From NCBI RefSeq assembly GCF_016907925.1, contig NZ_JAFBCZ010000008.1, positions 140,506 through 204,505 of the forward strand: a DNA stretch of 64,000 nucleotides, given 5' to 3'. The notes beneath the pieces are model-generated. The model searched no databases and was not told the origin of the DNA. It saw only the letters and a program-made list of their open reading frames with translations. Shown here piece by piece: positions 29,101-36,774 of the stretch. This DNA is from Herpetosiphon giganteus (GTDB lineage Bacteria; Chloroflexota; Chloroflexia; Chloroflexales; Herpetosiphonaceae). The position numbers and the translations under genes are program-made. The stretch's first letter is position 1; the number at the start of each line of letters is the position of its first letter.

Positions 29101-30607
29101 GCAGGCTTACGCCGGAGGTCAATTTAGCGCTCAGCGATTGCAGCACCGAAAGTTCGGAGTTACGGCGACGCTCATCATTTAACAAGCGGGTATTGCCAAT
29201 TGCCGTAGCTGCTTGGGCGGCCAAGGTTTGGGCCAAAGTAATTTCGCCGGGGTTGAAGCTGCGCACACGGCTGGTAGTGGTACACAAGAGAATGCCAATT
29301 ACCCGCTCCTTGAGCAGCATTGGCAGCCCCAAGGCACTGCGAATTCCACGCGCTTTGAGCCATGAGCGTTGGGCATTAATCCGTGGATCAGTGTCGATGT
29401 CAACAACTGAGACTGGTTGCTGGGTATCAAAAGCAATTTTTAAAATCGATTCGGGCCGCAACTCATAGGTTGCCCCAATCGACAAATCGAGCGAGTTTGC
29501 TGCATCGTCATCGGTAGCTTGGGCCACCAACTCACAGATTTTGCGCCGATCGTCCCAGAGCAATAACAAACATTGCTCGACCCCAAGGGCCAGCAATACA
29601 TTTTCAGTCAAGCGATTGAGAATATGGGTCAGATCAAGCGAGGAGCCAACTGTCAAGCTATTTTCATACAGCAAGTACAATTCGCGTTGGCGTTGACGTT
29701 GGGCATCGAAGAGCTTGGCGGTGCGCATTGCCAGCGATGCTTGAGCTGCAAACGATTCAAGCAAGGCCAAATCGGCGTTTTGAAAACCGCGCTCAGGCTC
29801 GATATGCACCAGCACCAACACCCCAATAATCGTCTCGTCGGCGCGTAATGGCGCGGCCATCACCGCAGTGAAGTTAATGCCTTCGGGCAGATTATCGTAT
29901 TGTTCTTTGGCTTGGCCATAATTATTGACCAGCATCGGCTTGCCACTTTGGGCCACCGTGCCAGCCACGCCCTTGCCAACCTGAATCCGTGCGCCATTCC
30001 AATTGGCGGGAAACTGCACAACTTGGCGCAGCTCCAAGTATTGCTGGTTGGAATCGGTCATGTAGACCCCGCCACCAGCAGCGCCAAGCAATTCGGTAGC
30101 TTGAGTAACCAAGGTTTGCAAAAATTCGTCTGCATTCAGCTGTTGCGCCAAGCCCTGCAACGATTCAGTCATTGCGGCAACGGTGCGCTCGCGGCGGGCA
30201 AACTCCTCTTGCAAGGCCACGCCCTGCCACAACGTTGTTAATTGAGCCAGCAACACCGTTAATGGCTCTGGATCTAAGGTAACTGGCGCAACCAAAACGC
30301 CTGGCACTTCGGCGGTGCCAATCGCAAACAGCTGCCAACCTTCTGGCAGCCGAACCTCACTTCCACCATTTAAAACCCGAGCAGGCAACAACCGATTGGT
30401 TGCGCGTTTATTCATGCCCCATGCGGCCAACAACGAACGTTGCTGACCTAGGCGGAGGATCGCCCCTTGAGCAAACAAGCCGCTTTGTTTGAGCAAATCG
30501 GCACAGCGCTGCGCGAACGTTGGCAAATCAGGCAATTGCTCACGGGCGAGGTGAGCAATGCCTGTTAACACGTGCCAAATTGCGGTGGAAGGAGGAGAGA
30601 TTTTCAT
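20159..30607 (-). CDS. Giant cytoplasmic sensor histidine kinase with about 17 GAF units and a PAS domain
   Basis: This 3482-residue protein has no signal peptide or membrane segment. Counting the repeated linker (NARLFxERERQ..L..L..I...LTSTLD), I find about 17 GAF-type units of 170-200 residues from residue ~150 to ~3020, after a divergent N-terminal domain. A PAS-like domain follows (SVSEGVMVLDHQTEKIILYNPAAEDVL), then HisKA with DFIATVSHELRTPLTPIRGF (His about 3250) and HATPase with NMVSNAIKYTYADGG, DTGVGLT and GGTGLGLSIAKSF. GAF domains bind cyclic nucleotides, haem or other small ligands; none carries an obvious chromophore Cys motif I could assign. Ribosome site is weak. It lies 40 bases after the REC-GGDEF-like gene and just before a response regulator. 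Confidence 0.95.
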   Translation of the reverse strand: MKISPPSTAIWHVLTGIAHLAREQLPDLPTFAQRCADLLKQSGLFAQGAILRLGQQRSLLAAWGMNKRATNRLLPARVLNGGSEVRLPEGWQLFAIGTAEVPGVLVAPVTLDPEPLTVLLAQLTTLWQGVALQEEFARRERTVAAMTESLQGLAQQLNADEFLQTLVTQATELLGAAGGGVYMTDSNQQYLELRQVVQFPANWNGARIQVGKGVAGTVAQSGKPMLVNNYGQAKEQYDNLPEGINFTAVMAAPLRADETIIGVLVLVHIEPERGFQNADLALLESFAAQASLAMRTAKLFDAQRQRQRELYLLYENSLTVGSSLDLTHILNRLTENVLLALGVEQCLLLLWDDRRKICELVAQATDDDAANSLDLSIGATYELRPESILKIAFDTQQPVSVVDIDTDPRINAQRSWLKARGIRSALGLPMLLKERVIGILLCTTTSRVRSFNPGEITLAQTLAAQAATAIGNTRLLNDERRRNSELSVLQSLSAKLTSGVSLQVALESIGESVAQLFDNIDLEICVYDPQTQVLNSQYATPRTRQHYASEGGSYGIDQGLTGWLARHRSTLRIDDLQRQKIVKPIRPHETSSGLAFRSFLGVPMLIGDQLIGTLELGSGTIGRFDAEDERLLNIIASQAAQALRNVQRYEATDEVLRERVRELLALQRISRELTSTLQLEQLLPAMLTEISQATGCGYGIVVLYNDDESLHVIAQNGYGSAEEAGFLALPLLNNGLLSEPMQRAEALIYDDVTALDDTVEWGEVRSLLMAPILYENRVAGAIIAGDTKGYAFDHAALDFVRAVSDQAALAIGNAQHYEEQVKQRELLQQRASLLNEVLEIGNALRADMELGNLLDQIAFSVTEAAGYRMVLFNLIDQAHPTIMRTVAGAGMALSDLEQLRNEEIAIETLHPLLDSQYRIGRAYYITRGNDSSAWHDGDQLLVPLYSTERELIGIMTVDDPFTHEAPTRRTVETLEIFANQAAIAIENARLFDQRSRQIAELAIINRISRAATTSLKFNDLAREVYNVLRENLPIRAYYLAVFDTERNSVVESLAIDDEHFMPDVVNGPINENSLMARIIKQRETLFFNDMTAELLANDGNSPPRSEAGNSTDVPRSWIGVPLLLGDGTVRGVLSLQHNEAGRYGERDAALLDTIANQLAVAIENSRLYGDSQSRLGELALINKIGSLTNSTLDFVKILQGVYESLRTILDLNVFYSFVYDPMLGEIVLRVNVEEGKFFIEEQREKLLPNSPSAHVVNSLEPLVFRDMPQEIEGKYTIKRFGNPDKWVRSWIGVPLKIRDDTAVGMLSVQHYEPNVYSERDAELLQTIASQVALAVQNARLFGDRERQIRELDAISQIGQLMSASLDLNEMLGLTAEYLQEVTSAPVFYTMIYDAEHDQVIDGYAVQEGVPAERTPRGKPRVGSPSAWVVQHRAPLILADVTNKAELEQKGVQPMANPIQGKNKSPRSWVGVPIIARDGAPIGMLSLQDYQPNAFDQRTVAFLTNVVSHISLGIQKVQLFNERDRQIKELDVIRRVGQVTSSTLNADELMQGVYNVLREFLPIDIFNLSVFDSELTVRIHSFVIDRGMIINYPKATPITPHSLTAWILEHRQPLLFKSVDEEMKAYPDIHPRVASADTVLSQSLMGVPLLTNNDEPLGILLLQHYKQAMFDERDLQLLINVAYQVTLGMQNVLLYSQTQDGLDQLATEAERLALINHVSDLTASTLDTQVLYDLAVEEMAQVTDASQARLVIFDYEAQVGYTRAEFPKGDLSIEVPVANNGTIPWMQRHRRPLVINNPLEHEMTESFRETTKQLGIQSLMLVPLIVKGEVVGSIGLDHMVEGRNFSQRDAETCQTIANQISQGLENARLFAETERQAQVLSRKVGELSVLLEAGQALSSIHEPTQVLDTLVRLVARQLKIETVILFTGDEELQPVASLGLPTDFVQSLRVKRGEGLVGTVAELRKPLTTSATDGQSPIISQHVEFNRDHGLSVFMGVPIVYRNELLGVLSVMSGEGAAFNEDDTALLSALADQAAIAIENTRLFVERERQITVLQALNDVTQAITSTLDPQTLLRQLHLRLSSVVDTRHSFIVLYDSDHNILTFPVVMNGGREERLEPQALAEGVLSRVIRGRRTIVLNSIEETANASRFLLGHDTPMASWVGIPIMLGDMVLGVITIQSPLPRAFSTETIQFLQAVASQTAIALENARLFAERERQVTEAAILSSISQSMTATLSPEELASSILKGLTEIYNTDNAYIVFYDAPTNMISTTVGFSNGQQYSLISHVLSNNFLKTMLFEQRPLMFNSKHDLQNERYSPRLEGIPDAIEPESVIAASITMGSQTYGMNINQPLGVIVIQSPQANTFSRGQLQFLESLANQSSAAVQKAMLFTERERRIRELDTLNRISQGITSTISLDEILERLYAGLGEIVDVSTAFIGLYDPQTHSMEFREAHDRGEPVTIGTRRLSVGVPAWVIEHRQPLLLNTSEEANEYRDAQTQLTTEASAMRIGDRGELEQSYLVVPIVVGVDVIGIINIQSYEEYAFSEYDMSFVTTVAAQAGAAIANARLFSEREQSIQRLNTLNNIGQALSSTVRFDDLLRVIYEQTGKLVNTENFYLALYDERNKEVTFPLYYEHGTTGNVLPQRGVNGLTEYVIRKRQPLLLQGPHIAERMAEMKVDQVGEMARSWLGIPLIAADKVVGVMTVQSYEQDNAYSDELVQLLLTIASQAAQALENARLFSESRQSVRELSTLSETSVSLASTLEIDELMAISSSSAIEMSRADFGGIIVVSGDGYTITNSLALNRDHMELELPNANELDVGSMEILRPLRSGHPLALFDASTDATLAPFVNSIGMRGSIFLPMLREGLRGVVFVGMDEPFTFNERTISSLMILATQIGQAINNAQLFDQIRRFNLELEEIVDQRTLELKGEKERVEALYNIATELGTTLDRDELLLRTLDLAASALMVRRGAVFLLDRESKDLVCHAVLNEELGLKSIETRVRFQHPGLANWIIEHNEGVVISDVWLDERWTNAQSGRGDDVRSVIAVPLLSSDAPQGVLMLYSNEIGFFTQDHLRFLSTIGGEVSSALHNADLYTLVYDSADRLSDAMWQQREEASKTAAILQSVSEGVMVLDHQTEKIILYNPAAEDVLRIPRSEVMHNSLQVIAAPRNEEELHEEGRALLLYTGLHEGIQIVQRSEGVHRSMIELPGQSIAANFAPVVGEESSRFGVVVVLRDITREVEADRAKRDFIATVSHELRTPLTPIRGFVDLLLLGAVGQMSDPQREMLTTVKTNAMRMVGLVEDLLEIGRLEAGKIVLNTAPSNINQLVRDIVATWDLEIKKKNMTLQLELDDTLPLIEYDSKRIGQVLTNMVSNAIKYTYADGGVIIRTFINEDNMIQLDVKDTGVGLTPEQQKSLFKRFYRADSPLRDEVGGTGLGLSIAKSFIELHNGDMWVQSVYGEGSTFSFSLPEMQPRPDLGERDEV

Positions 30608-30647
30608 GGGCGTTTGTGTTCTTTAGGCACAGGCAGTAACTCCTGGC

Positions 30648-31583
30648 TTAGCGGCCAAATTTCACAGCGCTACGAACTGAACCTTCTTGCAGGTTGGGCA
30701 ATGGGCGCACACTTTCAGCCGTTTCGCTGAGTTCACGGATATCGTAGAATGGCCCATCGGCGCTATCGAGCACCCCAATTGAAACCGTCATGAGTGGCTC
30801 TTGGCGTTCAGTACCATCGGCGTTTTTGGCCAAAATATAGCCACGTTTGCGGTCGGGATAGCTGTAGTGCAAGCCAATTTCTTGGTCAAAGCGTTCGGCA
30901 ATCCGCTCCATAATCGCTTTAGCCCGCTCAGGCATCGAGGTAATCAAGAAATCCGGCCCAGTCACTAACTGGCCGATGAATTCCTCTTGGCCACCCAACT
31001 CGCTAACAACTTCGTTGATCAACAATGCGCCAAATTTGAGCACATCTTCACCAACGACCGAGCCATAGACTTGGGTAAAGGTATCGAAGCCATTGATATG
31101 GACGGTTGCGAGCGTCCAGACTTCGGCGGAGAGCAAGCGCCGAAGCTCTTCGTTAATCAATTCGGCGGTTGGCAAGCCAGTGACTGGGTGAGTGCGGCTT
31201 TTTTCGCGGGCCAAGGCCAAGTTATTGCGCACCCGCATATGCACTTCTTCAATATCGAACGGCTTAACAATATAATCATTGGCTTGGACGACCCCAAGCC
31301 CTTCAGCTTTATCGCCGCGTTCGCCACGGGCAGTTAAGAAAATGATTGGAATATGCTTTGTACGGGCATTGGCGCGCAGTGCTTTTCCAATATCATACCC
31401 GGTCATATCGGGCAAATTCACATCAAGCAAGGCCAAATGCGGCGGCGTGCGTTTCACAAGATCGAGCGCTACCTGCCCGCGCATCGCGGTCATCACTTCA
31501 TAACCTTGCGAGGTGAAGTAAATTTTGAGCAAGCCAGAGATATCGGCTTGGTCTTCGACGACTAAGATGCGTTCTTTGCTCAC
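30648..31583 (-). CDS. Response regulator with a degenerate GGDEF-like output domain
   Basis: About 311 residues. The N-terminal REC domain has VVEDQAD, phosphoacceptor ALLDVNLPDMTG (about residue 55), IIFLTARGE and VKPFD. The C-terminal part has the GGDEF-domain layout (HPVTGLPTAELINEEL, then VHINGFDTFTQVYG) but the active-site loop reads TGPDF where GGDEF is expected, so cyclase activity is unlikely. I use GTG 31583 because GGAGG lies 5 bases before it; ATG codons at 31595 and 31598 have no ribosome site. A strong hairpin (31596-31616) directly precedes the ribosome site. Confidence 0.88.
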   Translation of the reverse strand: MSKERILVVEDQADISGLLKIYFTSQGYEVMTAMRGQVALDLVKRTPPHLALLDVNLPDMTGYDIGKALRANARTKHIPIIFLTARGERGDKAEGLGVVQANDYIVKPFDIEEVHMRVRNNLALAREKSRTHPVTGLPTAELINEELRRLLSAEVWTLATVHINGFDTFTQVYGSVVGEDVLKFGALLINEVVSELGGQEEFIGQLVTGPDFLITSMPERAKAIMERIAERFDQEIGLHYSYPDRKRGYILAKNADGTERQEPLMTVSIGVLDSADGPFYDIRELSETAESVRPLPNLQEGSVRSAVKFGR

Positions 31584-31595
31584 AGTATCCTCCAT

Positions 31596-31616
31596 CATCG
31601 CACGCCGCGTGCGATG
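31596..31616 (-). promoter_or_regulatory. Strong hairpin next to the ribosome site of the REC-GGDEF-like gene
   Basis: A perfect 9-bp stem CATCGCACG/CGTGCGATG with a 3-base loop fills most of the 38-base gap between two operon genes, ending 2 bases before GGAGG. There is no U-run, so it is not an intrinsic terminator; it may tune translation or mRNA processing. Confidence 0.6.
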
Positions 31617-31621
31617 CAGCG

Positions 31622-32920
31622 TTAATCACGGAATTGTTCTGCTGGGTACTCATCGGCGACGCGATCGCCCACAGGAATGCGTTGAACGCGGGGATCGCGG
31701 TCGGGATAGAAAACTGGTGGGCGGGTGTAAATACCACTCGAAACATTTTTAGGAATGACAGAATGATCATCGCCATAAATCAAGACTGTGCCTGATTCAA
31801 TGTTGCGGGCTGGATAAATGACAAAGCCTGAGCCAATTTTACAATTATGGCCAATGGCCGAGCCGATGACTGGCAGGCCAACTTCTTCCAAGCGCCCGCG
31901 ATGGAGCGTCTTGATTGGCTTGCCCAGCAAATCGAAATCGGTACAGGTATTGCCAGCCCCGATAAAGGTATTACGGCCAACGACGCATAACTGCAAACAG
32001 GTATTTTGCGCCACCATCGAATTTTCCATCAAGACAGTCATGAACAAGGCGGCCCGGAATGGCAAATAACAACGGTCACTGACCACGCTCAGCATCACTT
32101 GCGAGCCTTGCATGATGGTGACGTTATTACCGATCAAGCTATTCGTAATCACCACTCCAGCGCCAATATTCACGTTGTTACCGATTTCAGTTGGGCCTTG
32201 AATAATCGCCGATGGGTCGATTGAGCAGTTCTTGCCAATCTTGACCACTGGTGATGATGACAAAAAGTGCTTGCGTTCGATAAACGAGCGAAAGCCAATC
32301 TTCAACTTCAAACGCCAACTGTTGGCAACCTCTTGCTCCAGCTTCCGACCCCATGCAAACACCCCGAGGGGAGAGTTTGTCATGAAAATATGAACCCAGC
32401 TTTCGATTGAACAAAACGCACGAATTGGCACCTGGAATACCAAATCCCCTTGGTTGGGCGCCATATAGCTTGGAATATGGTAGTAGCCCATCTCCATGGC
32501 ATTGGTATCGATTACCAGCGGTTGTGGATTCGGGACAACGCCGCGAGGGAAATAGTAGAGGTCGGCAATATAATGGTTACCATGCTTGCGAATACCCTCT
32601 TGTAATCGCAAAGCATGGGCCGTAATCATCGCATCATCAGCAGCAAAAGCCACTTGGCAAGGTTGCCCAGTGGCGCGTGCCTCAGCGATAAACGTCTCAA
32701 TGAAATCGCGGTTGAAATAGAGATTATCTTTATGCACCAAGAGTTCATCACTACTTGGTGAAATTTCAGACCAATCGTCTACTTCCGCAACACTTTGGCA
32801 GTGGCGTGCAAGCAGATCACGGTGTAGCAGCCACAGCGGCTTATTGAGAATCCGCAAATCACGCGCTGGTTCTCCAAAGGGAGCGATAAGCGTAGGATCG
32901 CGGAGAACAATCCGTTTCAT
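31622..32920 (-). CDS. Left-handed beta-helix (hexapeptide repeat) protein, nucleotidyltransferase/acyltransferase-like
   Basis: A 432-residue protein resembling sugar-phosphate nucleotidyltransferase/acyltransferase proteins such as GlmU only in its C-terminal half: hexapeptide repeats from about residue 230 to 390 (VKIGKNCSIDPSAIIQGPTEIGNNVNIGAGVVITNSLIG and IGSAIGHNCKIGSGFVI). The N-terminal half (RDLRILNKPLWLLHRDLL ... ELLVHKDNLYFNRDFIETFI) does not show the usual GxGTR nucleotide-binding start, so transferase activity is doubtful. I use ATG 32920, about 6 bases after AGGGA; the open frame continues upstream without a ribosome site. Its place between a V4R-like gene and the response regulator in the operon is unusual. 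Confidence 0.75.
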   Translation of the reverse strand: MKRIVLRDPTLIAPFGEPARDLRILNKPLWLLHRDLLARHCQSVAEVDDWSEISPSSDELLVHKDNLYFNRDFIETFIAEARATGQPCQVAFAADDAMITAHALRLQEGIRKHGNHYIADLYYFPRGVVPNPQPLVIDTNAMEMGYYHIPSYMAPNQGDLVFQVPIRAFCSIESWVHIFMTNSPLGVFAWGRKLEQEVANSWRLKLKIGFRSFIERKHFLSSSPVVKIGKNCSIDPSAIIQGPTEIGNNVNIGAGVVITNSLIGNNVTIMQGSQVMLSVVSDRCYLPFRAALFMTVLMENSMVAQNTCLQLCVVGRNTFIGAGNTCTDFDLLGKPIKTLHRGRLEEVGLPVIGSAIGHNCKIGSGFVIYPARNIESGTVLIYGDDHSVIPKNVSSGIYTRPPVFYPDRDPRVQRIPVGDRVADEYPAEQFRD

Positions 32921-33083
32921 AACGAGTCCCTGCAGCTCAAGACGTTTCGACCACCGAAACCAACTGGGATCTGCTGGTACTATACTCGGATTTTCACGAA
33001 TATGGGCAGCAAACAGATTACAGTTGGATGTCTGTGAGCGTCCTGCTCGTCGCCAGCGCACAGATTGGCAGACTTACATCGTC

Positions 33084-33734
33084 CTAATCTATTGGCTCCT
33101 TGTCAATGGCAAACGCACAGTATGGGTCGCCATTGCGTGGACTTGCAACTTGTTCGACCTTGAAGTTATGACCGCCGGTCACCCACGTCAAGGCTTCTTC
33201 GATAATCCCTTGCGCCAAATAGAAGATCGGGGTGCTATTGCCGCGTCCCCAGAACACTGGTGATTTATCAATGTAATAGAGGAAACGACCCTTTTGGTCT
33301 TCTACCCGACTCGGCTGATCGCTGAAGCGGTCGAATGTTTGAGCTACCGCATTCAAAACGATCTTCATTTTCATGGTCATGGGCATCAGTTTGAGCGCAA
33401 GGTCGGCCATCCCCAATAGTGGGCCAAATTCTTTCAACCCAAGACTAAACGCATACCGTCCGGCCCGCAGTTCCATCCCACGCGCACCCCGTGGACCGAA
33501 CATTGTTTCGGTGGCTTCGCTGATCGTTGCGAGATCAAAGAACGAAAATTCGCGTTTTAAGTCGTTGGGCGGATAGTTATTGACGAGGTGTTTCATCCCT
33601 GCCATATTTAGCAGCGCATTGACCCCCGTGCGGCCCATAACATCTTCCAAACTGAGAAGATACAATCGTGCGATTTTATTGGGGTAGAACAGGCGCTCAA
33701 GCTCGTCAGACGTATTGGTGCGCTCTTCTGCCAT
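33084..33734 (-). CDS. V4R-like small-ligand-binding protein
   Basis: A 216-residue soluble protein. The C-terminal half (IVLNAVAQTFDRFSD ... GRGNSTPIFYLAQGIIEEALTWVTG, ending VEQVASPRNGDPYCAFAIDK) matches the V4R (vinyl-4-reductase) pattern of hydrocarbon-binding domains with the conserved GDxxCxF end. V4R domains bind small hydrophobic ligands, often in regulators. AAGGAG lies 6 bases before ATG 33734, and a strong promoter with an operator-like dyad lies just upstream. It is the first gene of the giant-kinase operon, so it may deliver or sense the input ligand (inference). Confidence 0.7.
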   Translation of the reverse strand: MAEERTNTSDELERLFYPNKIARLYLLSLEDVMGRTGVNALLNMAGMKHLVNNYPPNDLKREFSFFDLATISEATETMFGPRGARGMELRAGRYAFSLGLKEFGPLLGMADLALKLMPMTMKMKIVLNAVAQTFDRFSDQPSRVEDQKGRFLYYIDKSPVFWGRGNSTPIFYLAQGIIEEALTWVTGGHNFKVEQVASPRNGDPYCAFAIDKEPID

Positions 33735-33811
33735 GAGTAACTCCTTGCACTATGCTGTGAGCTTCGCAGTGGGGCAACACGGCGTGGTTCGGAACGTGGC
33801 CCGGCCAGCAC

Positions 33812-33854
33812 GCACATTGTACATTAAGGCTATACCTTCGTCAACACAATGTGC
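33812..33854. promoter_or_regulatory. Operator-like inverted repeat around the operon promoter
   Basis: GCACATTGT (33812-33820) and ACAATGTGC (33846-33854) are perfect inverted 9-bp arms 25 bases apart. One covers the -10, the other abuts the -35. The layout suggests two half-sites for a dimeric repressor or a looping regulator. Confidence 0.55.
33816..33844 (-). promoter_or_regulatory. Promoter of the giant-kinase operon
   Basis: TTGACG (33839-33844), a 17-base spacer and TACAAT (33816-33821) on the minus strand, about 75 bases before the first start codon of the operon. Confidence 0.7.
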
Positions 33855-33904
33855 CTTTATAATGCCCCAAATTCACAGTTGCTGTTCACGCTTTGGGCAT
33901 ACCG

Positions 33905-36763
33905 TCAAGCTAACACGGTTTGAAGGAAACGGCCAGTCCATGAAGCTTGATTCATAGCGACTACTTCCGGCGGCCCAGCCACAACTAGCTGGCCACCAGT
34001 GTCTCCACCTTCAGGCCCTAAATCGATCACCCAATCGGCGGTCTTGATCACGTCAAGGTGATGTTCAATCACCACAACGCTGTTTCCTGTATCAACCAAG
34101 CGTTGCACGATCGCAATTAACCGTTCAACATCTGTCCAATAGAGCCCTGTTGTTGGTTCATCAAGAATATACAGGGTTCGGCCTGTCCCGCGACGTGCTA
34201 GCTCTGCCGCTAGTTTTACCCGCTGCGCTTCGCCCCCCGAAAGAGTCGCCGCTGGCTGGCCTAGGGTCAAATAGCTTAACCCAACCTCAACCAAACTCTC
34301 AAGTTTCCGCGCCAAGGCCGGAATGCGCTCGAAAACGCTTAAGGCTTGGCCAACTGTCATGGCGAGTACATCAGCAATGGTATACCCACGATAGCGAATA
34401 TCAAGGGTTTCCCGATTATAACGCAACCCAGCGCATGCGTCGCAGGTCACCGCTAAATCTGGTAAAAATTGCATGGCAATCGTTACCACACCTTCGCCAC
34501 GACATTGCTCGCAGCGCCCGCCCTTAACATTAAAGGAAAATCGGCTGGCTCCATAGCCCCGCACTTTGGCTTCAGCTGTCCCAGCAAACAATTGACGCAA
34601 TGCGTCGAAAATACCGGTGTAGGTCGCAGGATTGGAACGCGCTGAACGCCCAAGCGGCGTTTGATCAACCGCAATCACTTTATCAAGTTGCTCATAGCCT
34701 TCAAGGCTGCGATGCCGACCCACTGCTAGCCGGCTACCATGCAATTCGTTGGCCAGCCGTGGGTAGAGAATCTCATGAATAAAGCTCGATTTTCCCGAGC
34801 CAGAAACGCCAGTAATCGCCACCAAACAGCCTAAAGGAATCGTTAGATCAAGATCTTTGAGATTATGCTGCTTGGCTCCACGTAGCAGTAGTGTAGCATG
34901 GGTTGGCTTTCGCCGTGTTTGAGGCACACCAAGCTGACGTTGGCCAACTAAATAGTGGCCAGTTTGCGAATTGGGCTGGGCCATCAGTTGTTCAACTGTG
35001 CCGCTCGCAATAATATACCCACCTTGCAAGCCTGCCGTCGGCCCAACTTCAACCACCCAATCCGCCGCCGCAATTATCGCTGGGTCATGCTCAACCACCA
35101 AAACCGAATTCCCAAGGTCGCGCAGTTGTAATAATGTTTGTAATAAGCGCGCTGTATCGCGTGGATGCAAACCAATCGACGGCTCATCCAACACATACAA
35201 AACCCCTGATAATCCGGCTCCAATATGGGTGGCTAACTGAATCCGTTGCGCTTCACCACCAGATAAGCTATCAGCAGTGCGCGCCAAACTCAAATATTCT
35301 AACCCAACATCACGCAAAAACTGTAAGCGCAACACCAGTTCACGCACAATCGGCGCTGCAATTTGCTGATCGCGCTCGCGCCGCAATTTGTTAGGCAACG
35401 CACTGAGCCACGCAAAACATGCCTCAATCGATAAGCTCGTGATTTGATCAATCGCCCGCCCTTGTAGTGTAACTGCCCGCGCCTCTGGTCGCAAGCGCGA
35501 ACCTTCGCATGCAGAGCAAACAGTGCCTTGGCGATAGTGGCTCAGGCCTTCGCGCTCTTGTTCGCTTGCCTGTTGCCAATGTTGGCGCAACCAACCAAGC
35601 AATCCAGGCCAAGCCTCCAATTGGCGGCGCAAGGTTTTGCTTAAATGCAATTGCTCAGCGCTTGGCAGCGTGCCTTCGAGCCATAAATCTAACGCCCAGC
35701 CCGCCATTGTGTCAACAGGCTGCTCGAGATCGATGGCCAAAGCGTCTGCTACAGCCTGAATTGTTTCTTCCCAATATTGTTGGTTGGTTGTAGTGCTAGT
35801 GCGCAGTGGGTTCAAAAGCAATTCGCCAAGAGTTTGCGCTGCGTAGGATTGTAACAGGTTTCGATCAAAATCATCAACTGTGCCTAAACCATCGCAAACT
35901 GGGCACGCGCCATGCGGGCTGTTAAATGAAAAAATGCGTGGCTCCAACGCTCCGCTAGCCAATGGCCCATGCTCAGGGCAGGCTGCATGCTCGCTATAGC
36001 GCATCTGCTGACCATCGATCGGCTGAACCAGCAATACGCCAGCACCTGTTTTGAGCGCAGTTTCAACCGAATCGCTCACTCGCACCCGATCAGGATGGTC
36101 GTTCAAACTGATGGCTTCACTGTGGCGAATAATCAGACGATCAATCACCACCTCGATGCTATGCACCGCATGATGATCTAAATCGATCTGATCATCAAGG
36201 TCAATAATCGCCCCATCGACCCGCACCCGCACAAAGCCCGCCCGCCGCGTTTGCTCCAAAACCGTCGCATGCGAGCCAATTTCCTCGTTGACCAACGGCG
36301 CTAAAATCATCAAGCGCGTGCCATCGGGATAGCTCAAAATCTGATCGACGATTTGGCTGGCGGTTTGCTGCTCAATCGAGCGGCCACAAATTGGGCAATG
36401 CGGCTTGCCAATTCGCGCATACAGCAAGCGCAAATGATCGTAAATTTCGGTGATTGTGCCAACAGTTGAGCGCGGCGAACGATTGATTGTTTGCTGGGCA
36501 ACCGCAATCGCTGGCGCTAAACCGCGAATGCTATCAACTTCGGGCCGAGGCAATTGGCCCAAAAATTGGCGCGCATAGCTCGAAAGCGATTCAACATAGC
36601 GACGCTGGCCTTCAGCATAAATCGTATCAAACGCTAAGGTCGATTTGCCCGCTCCCGATGGTCCGGTAAAAACCACCAATTTGCCTTTGGGAATGGCTAA
36701 ATCGATATTTTTAAGATTATGCTGGCGTGCGCCAACAATCTGAATTTGGTCAATTTCAGCCAT
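33905..36763 (-). CDS. uvrA: UvrA, excinuclease ABC subunit A
   Basis: UvrA is the damage-recognising ATPase of nucleotide excision repair. The 952-residue protein has two ABC ATPase halves: Walker [19 protein letters not shown] and [18 protein letters not shown], signature [12 protein letters not shown] and [12 protein letters not shown], Walker [15 protein letters not shown] and [14 protein letters not shown]. Zinc-binding sites CPICG, CPEHG...ACPVCDGLG and CEQCRGEG...[14 protein letters not shown] are present. I use ATG 36763, 8 bases after AAGGAAA. It starts 11 bases after the P450 gene, an odd pairing for a repair gene. A second uvrA elsewhere cannot be excluded. Confidence 0.95.
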   Translation of the reverse strand: MAEIDQIQIVGARQHNLKNIDLAIPKGKLVVFTGPSGAGKSTLAFDTIYAEGQRRYVESLSSYARQFLGQLPRPEVDSIRGLAPAIAVAQQTINRSPRSTVGTITEIYDHLRLLYARIGKPHCPICGRSIEQQTASQIVDQILSYPDGTRLMILAPLVNEEIGSHATVLEQTRRAGFVRVRVDGAIIDLDDQIDLDHHAVHSIEVVIDRLIIRHSEAISLNDHPDRVRVSDSVETALKTGAGVLLVQPIDGQQMRYSEHAACPEHGPLASGALEPRIFSFNSPHGACPVCDGLGTVDDFDRNLLQSYAAQTLGELLLNPLRTSTTTNQQYWEETIQAVADALAIDLEQPVDTMAGWALDLWLEGTLPSAEQLHLSKTLRRQLEAWPGLLGWLRQHWQQASEQEREGLSHYRQGTVCSACEGSRLRPEARAVTLQGRAIDQITSLSIEACFAWLSALPNKLRRERDQQIAAPIVRELVLRLQFLRDVGLEYLSLARTADSLSGGEAQRIQLATHIGAGLSGVLYVLDEPSIGLHPRDTARLLQTLLQLRDLGNSVLVVEHDPAIIAAADWVVEVGPTAGLQGGYIIASGTVEQLMAQPNSQTGHYLVGQRQLGVPQTRRKPTHATLLLRGAKQHNLKDLDLTIPLGCLVAITGVSGSGKSSFIHEILYPRLANELHGSRLAVGRHRSLEGYEQLDKVIAVDQTPLGRSARSNPATYTGIFDALRQLFAGTAEAKVRGYGASRFSFNVKGGRCEQCRGEGVVTIAMQFLPDLAVTCDACAGLRYNRETLDIRYRGYTIADVLAMTVGQALSVFERIPALARKLESLVEVGLSYLTLGQPAATLSGGEAQRVKLAAELARRGTGRTLYILDEPTTGLYWTDVERLIAIVQRLVDTGNSVVVIEHHLDVIKTADWVIDLGPEGGDTGGQLVVAGPPEVVAMNQASWTGRFLQTVLA

Positions 36764-36774
36764 AACCGTTTCCT

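Noticed and set aside
33905..36763. Idea that the uvrA-like gene is a resistance-type UvrA2
   Set aside because: Length and zinc motifs fit ordinary UvrA; the P450 neighbour alone is not enough.
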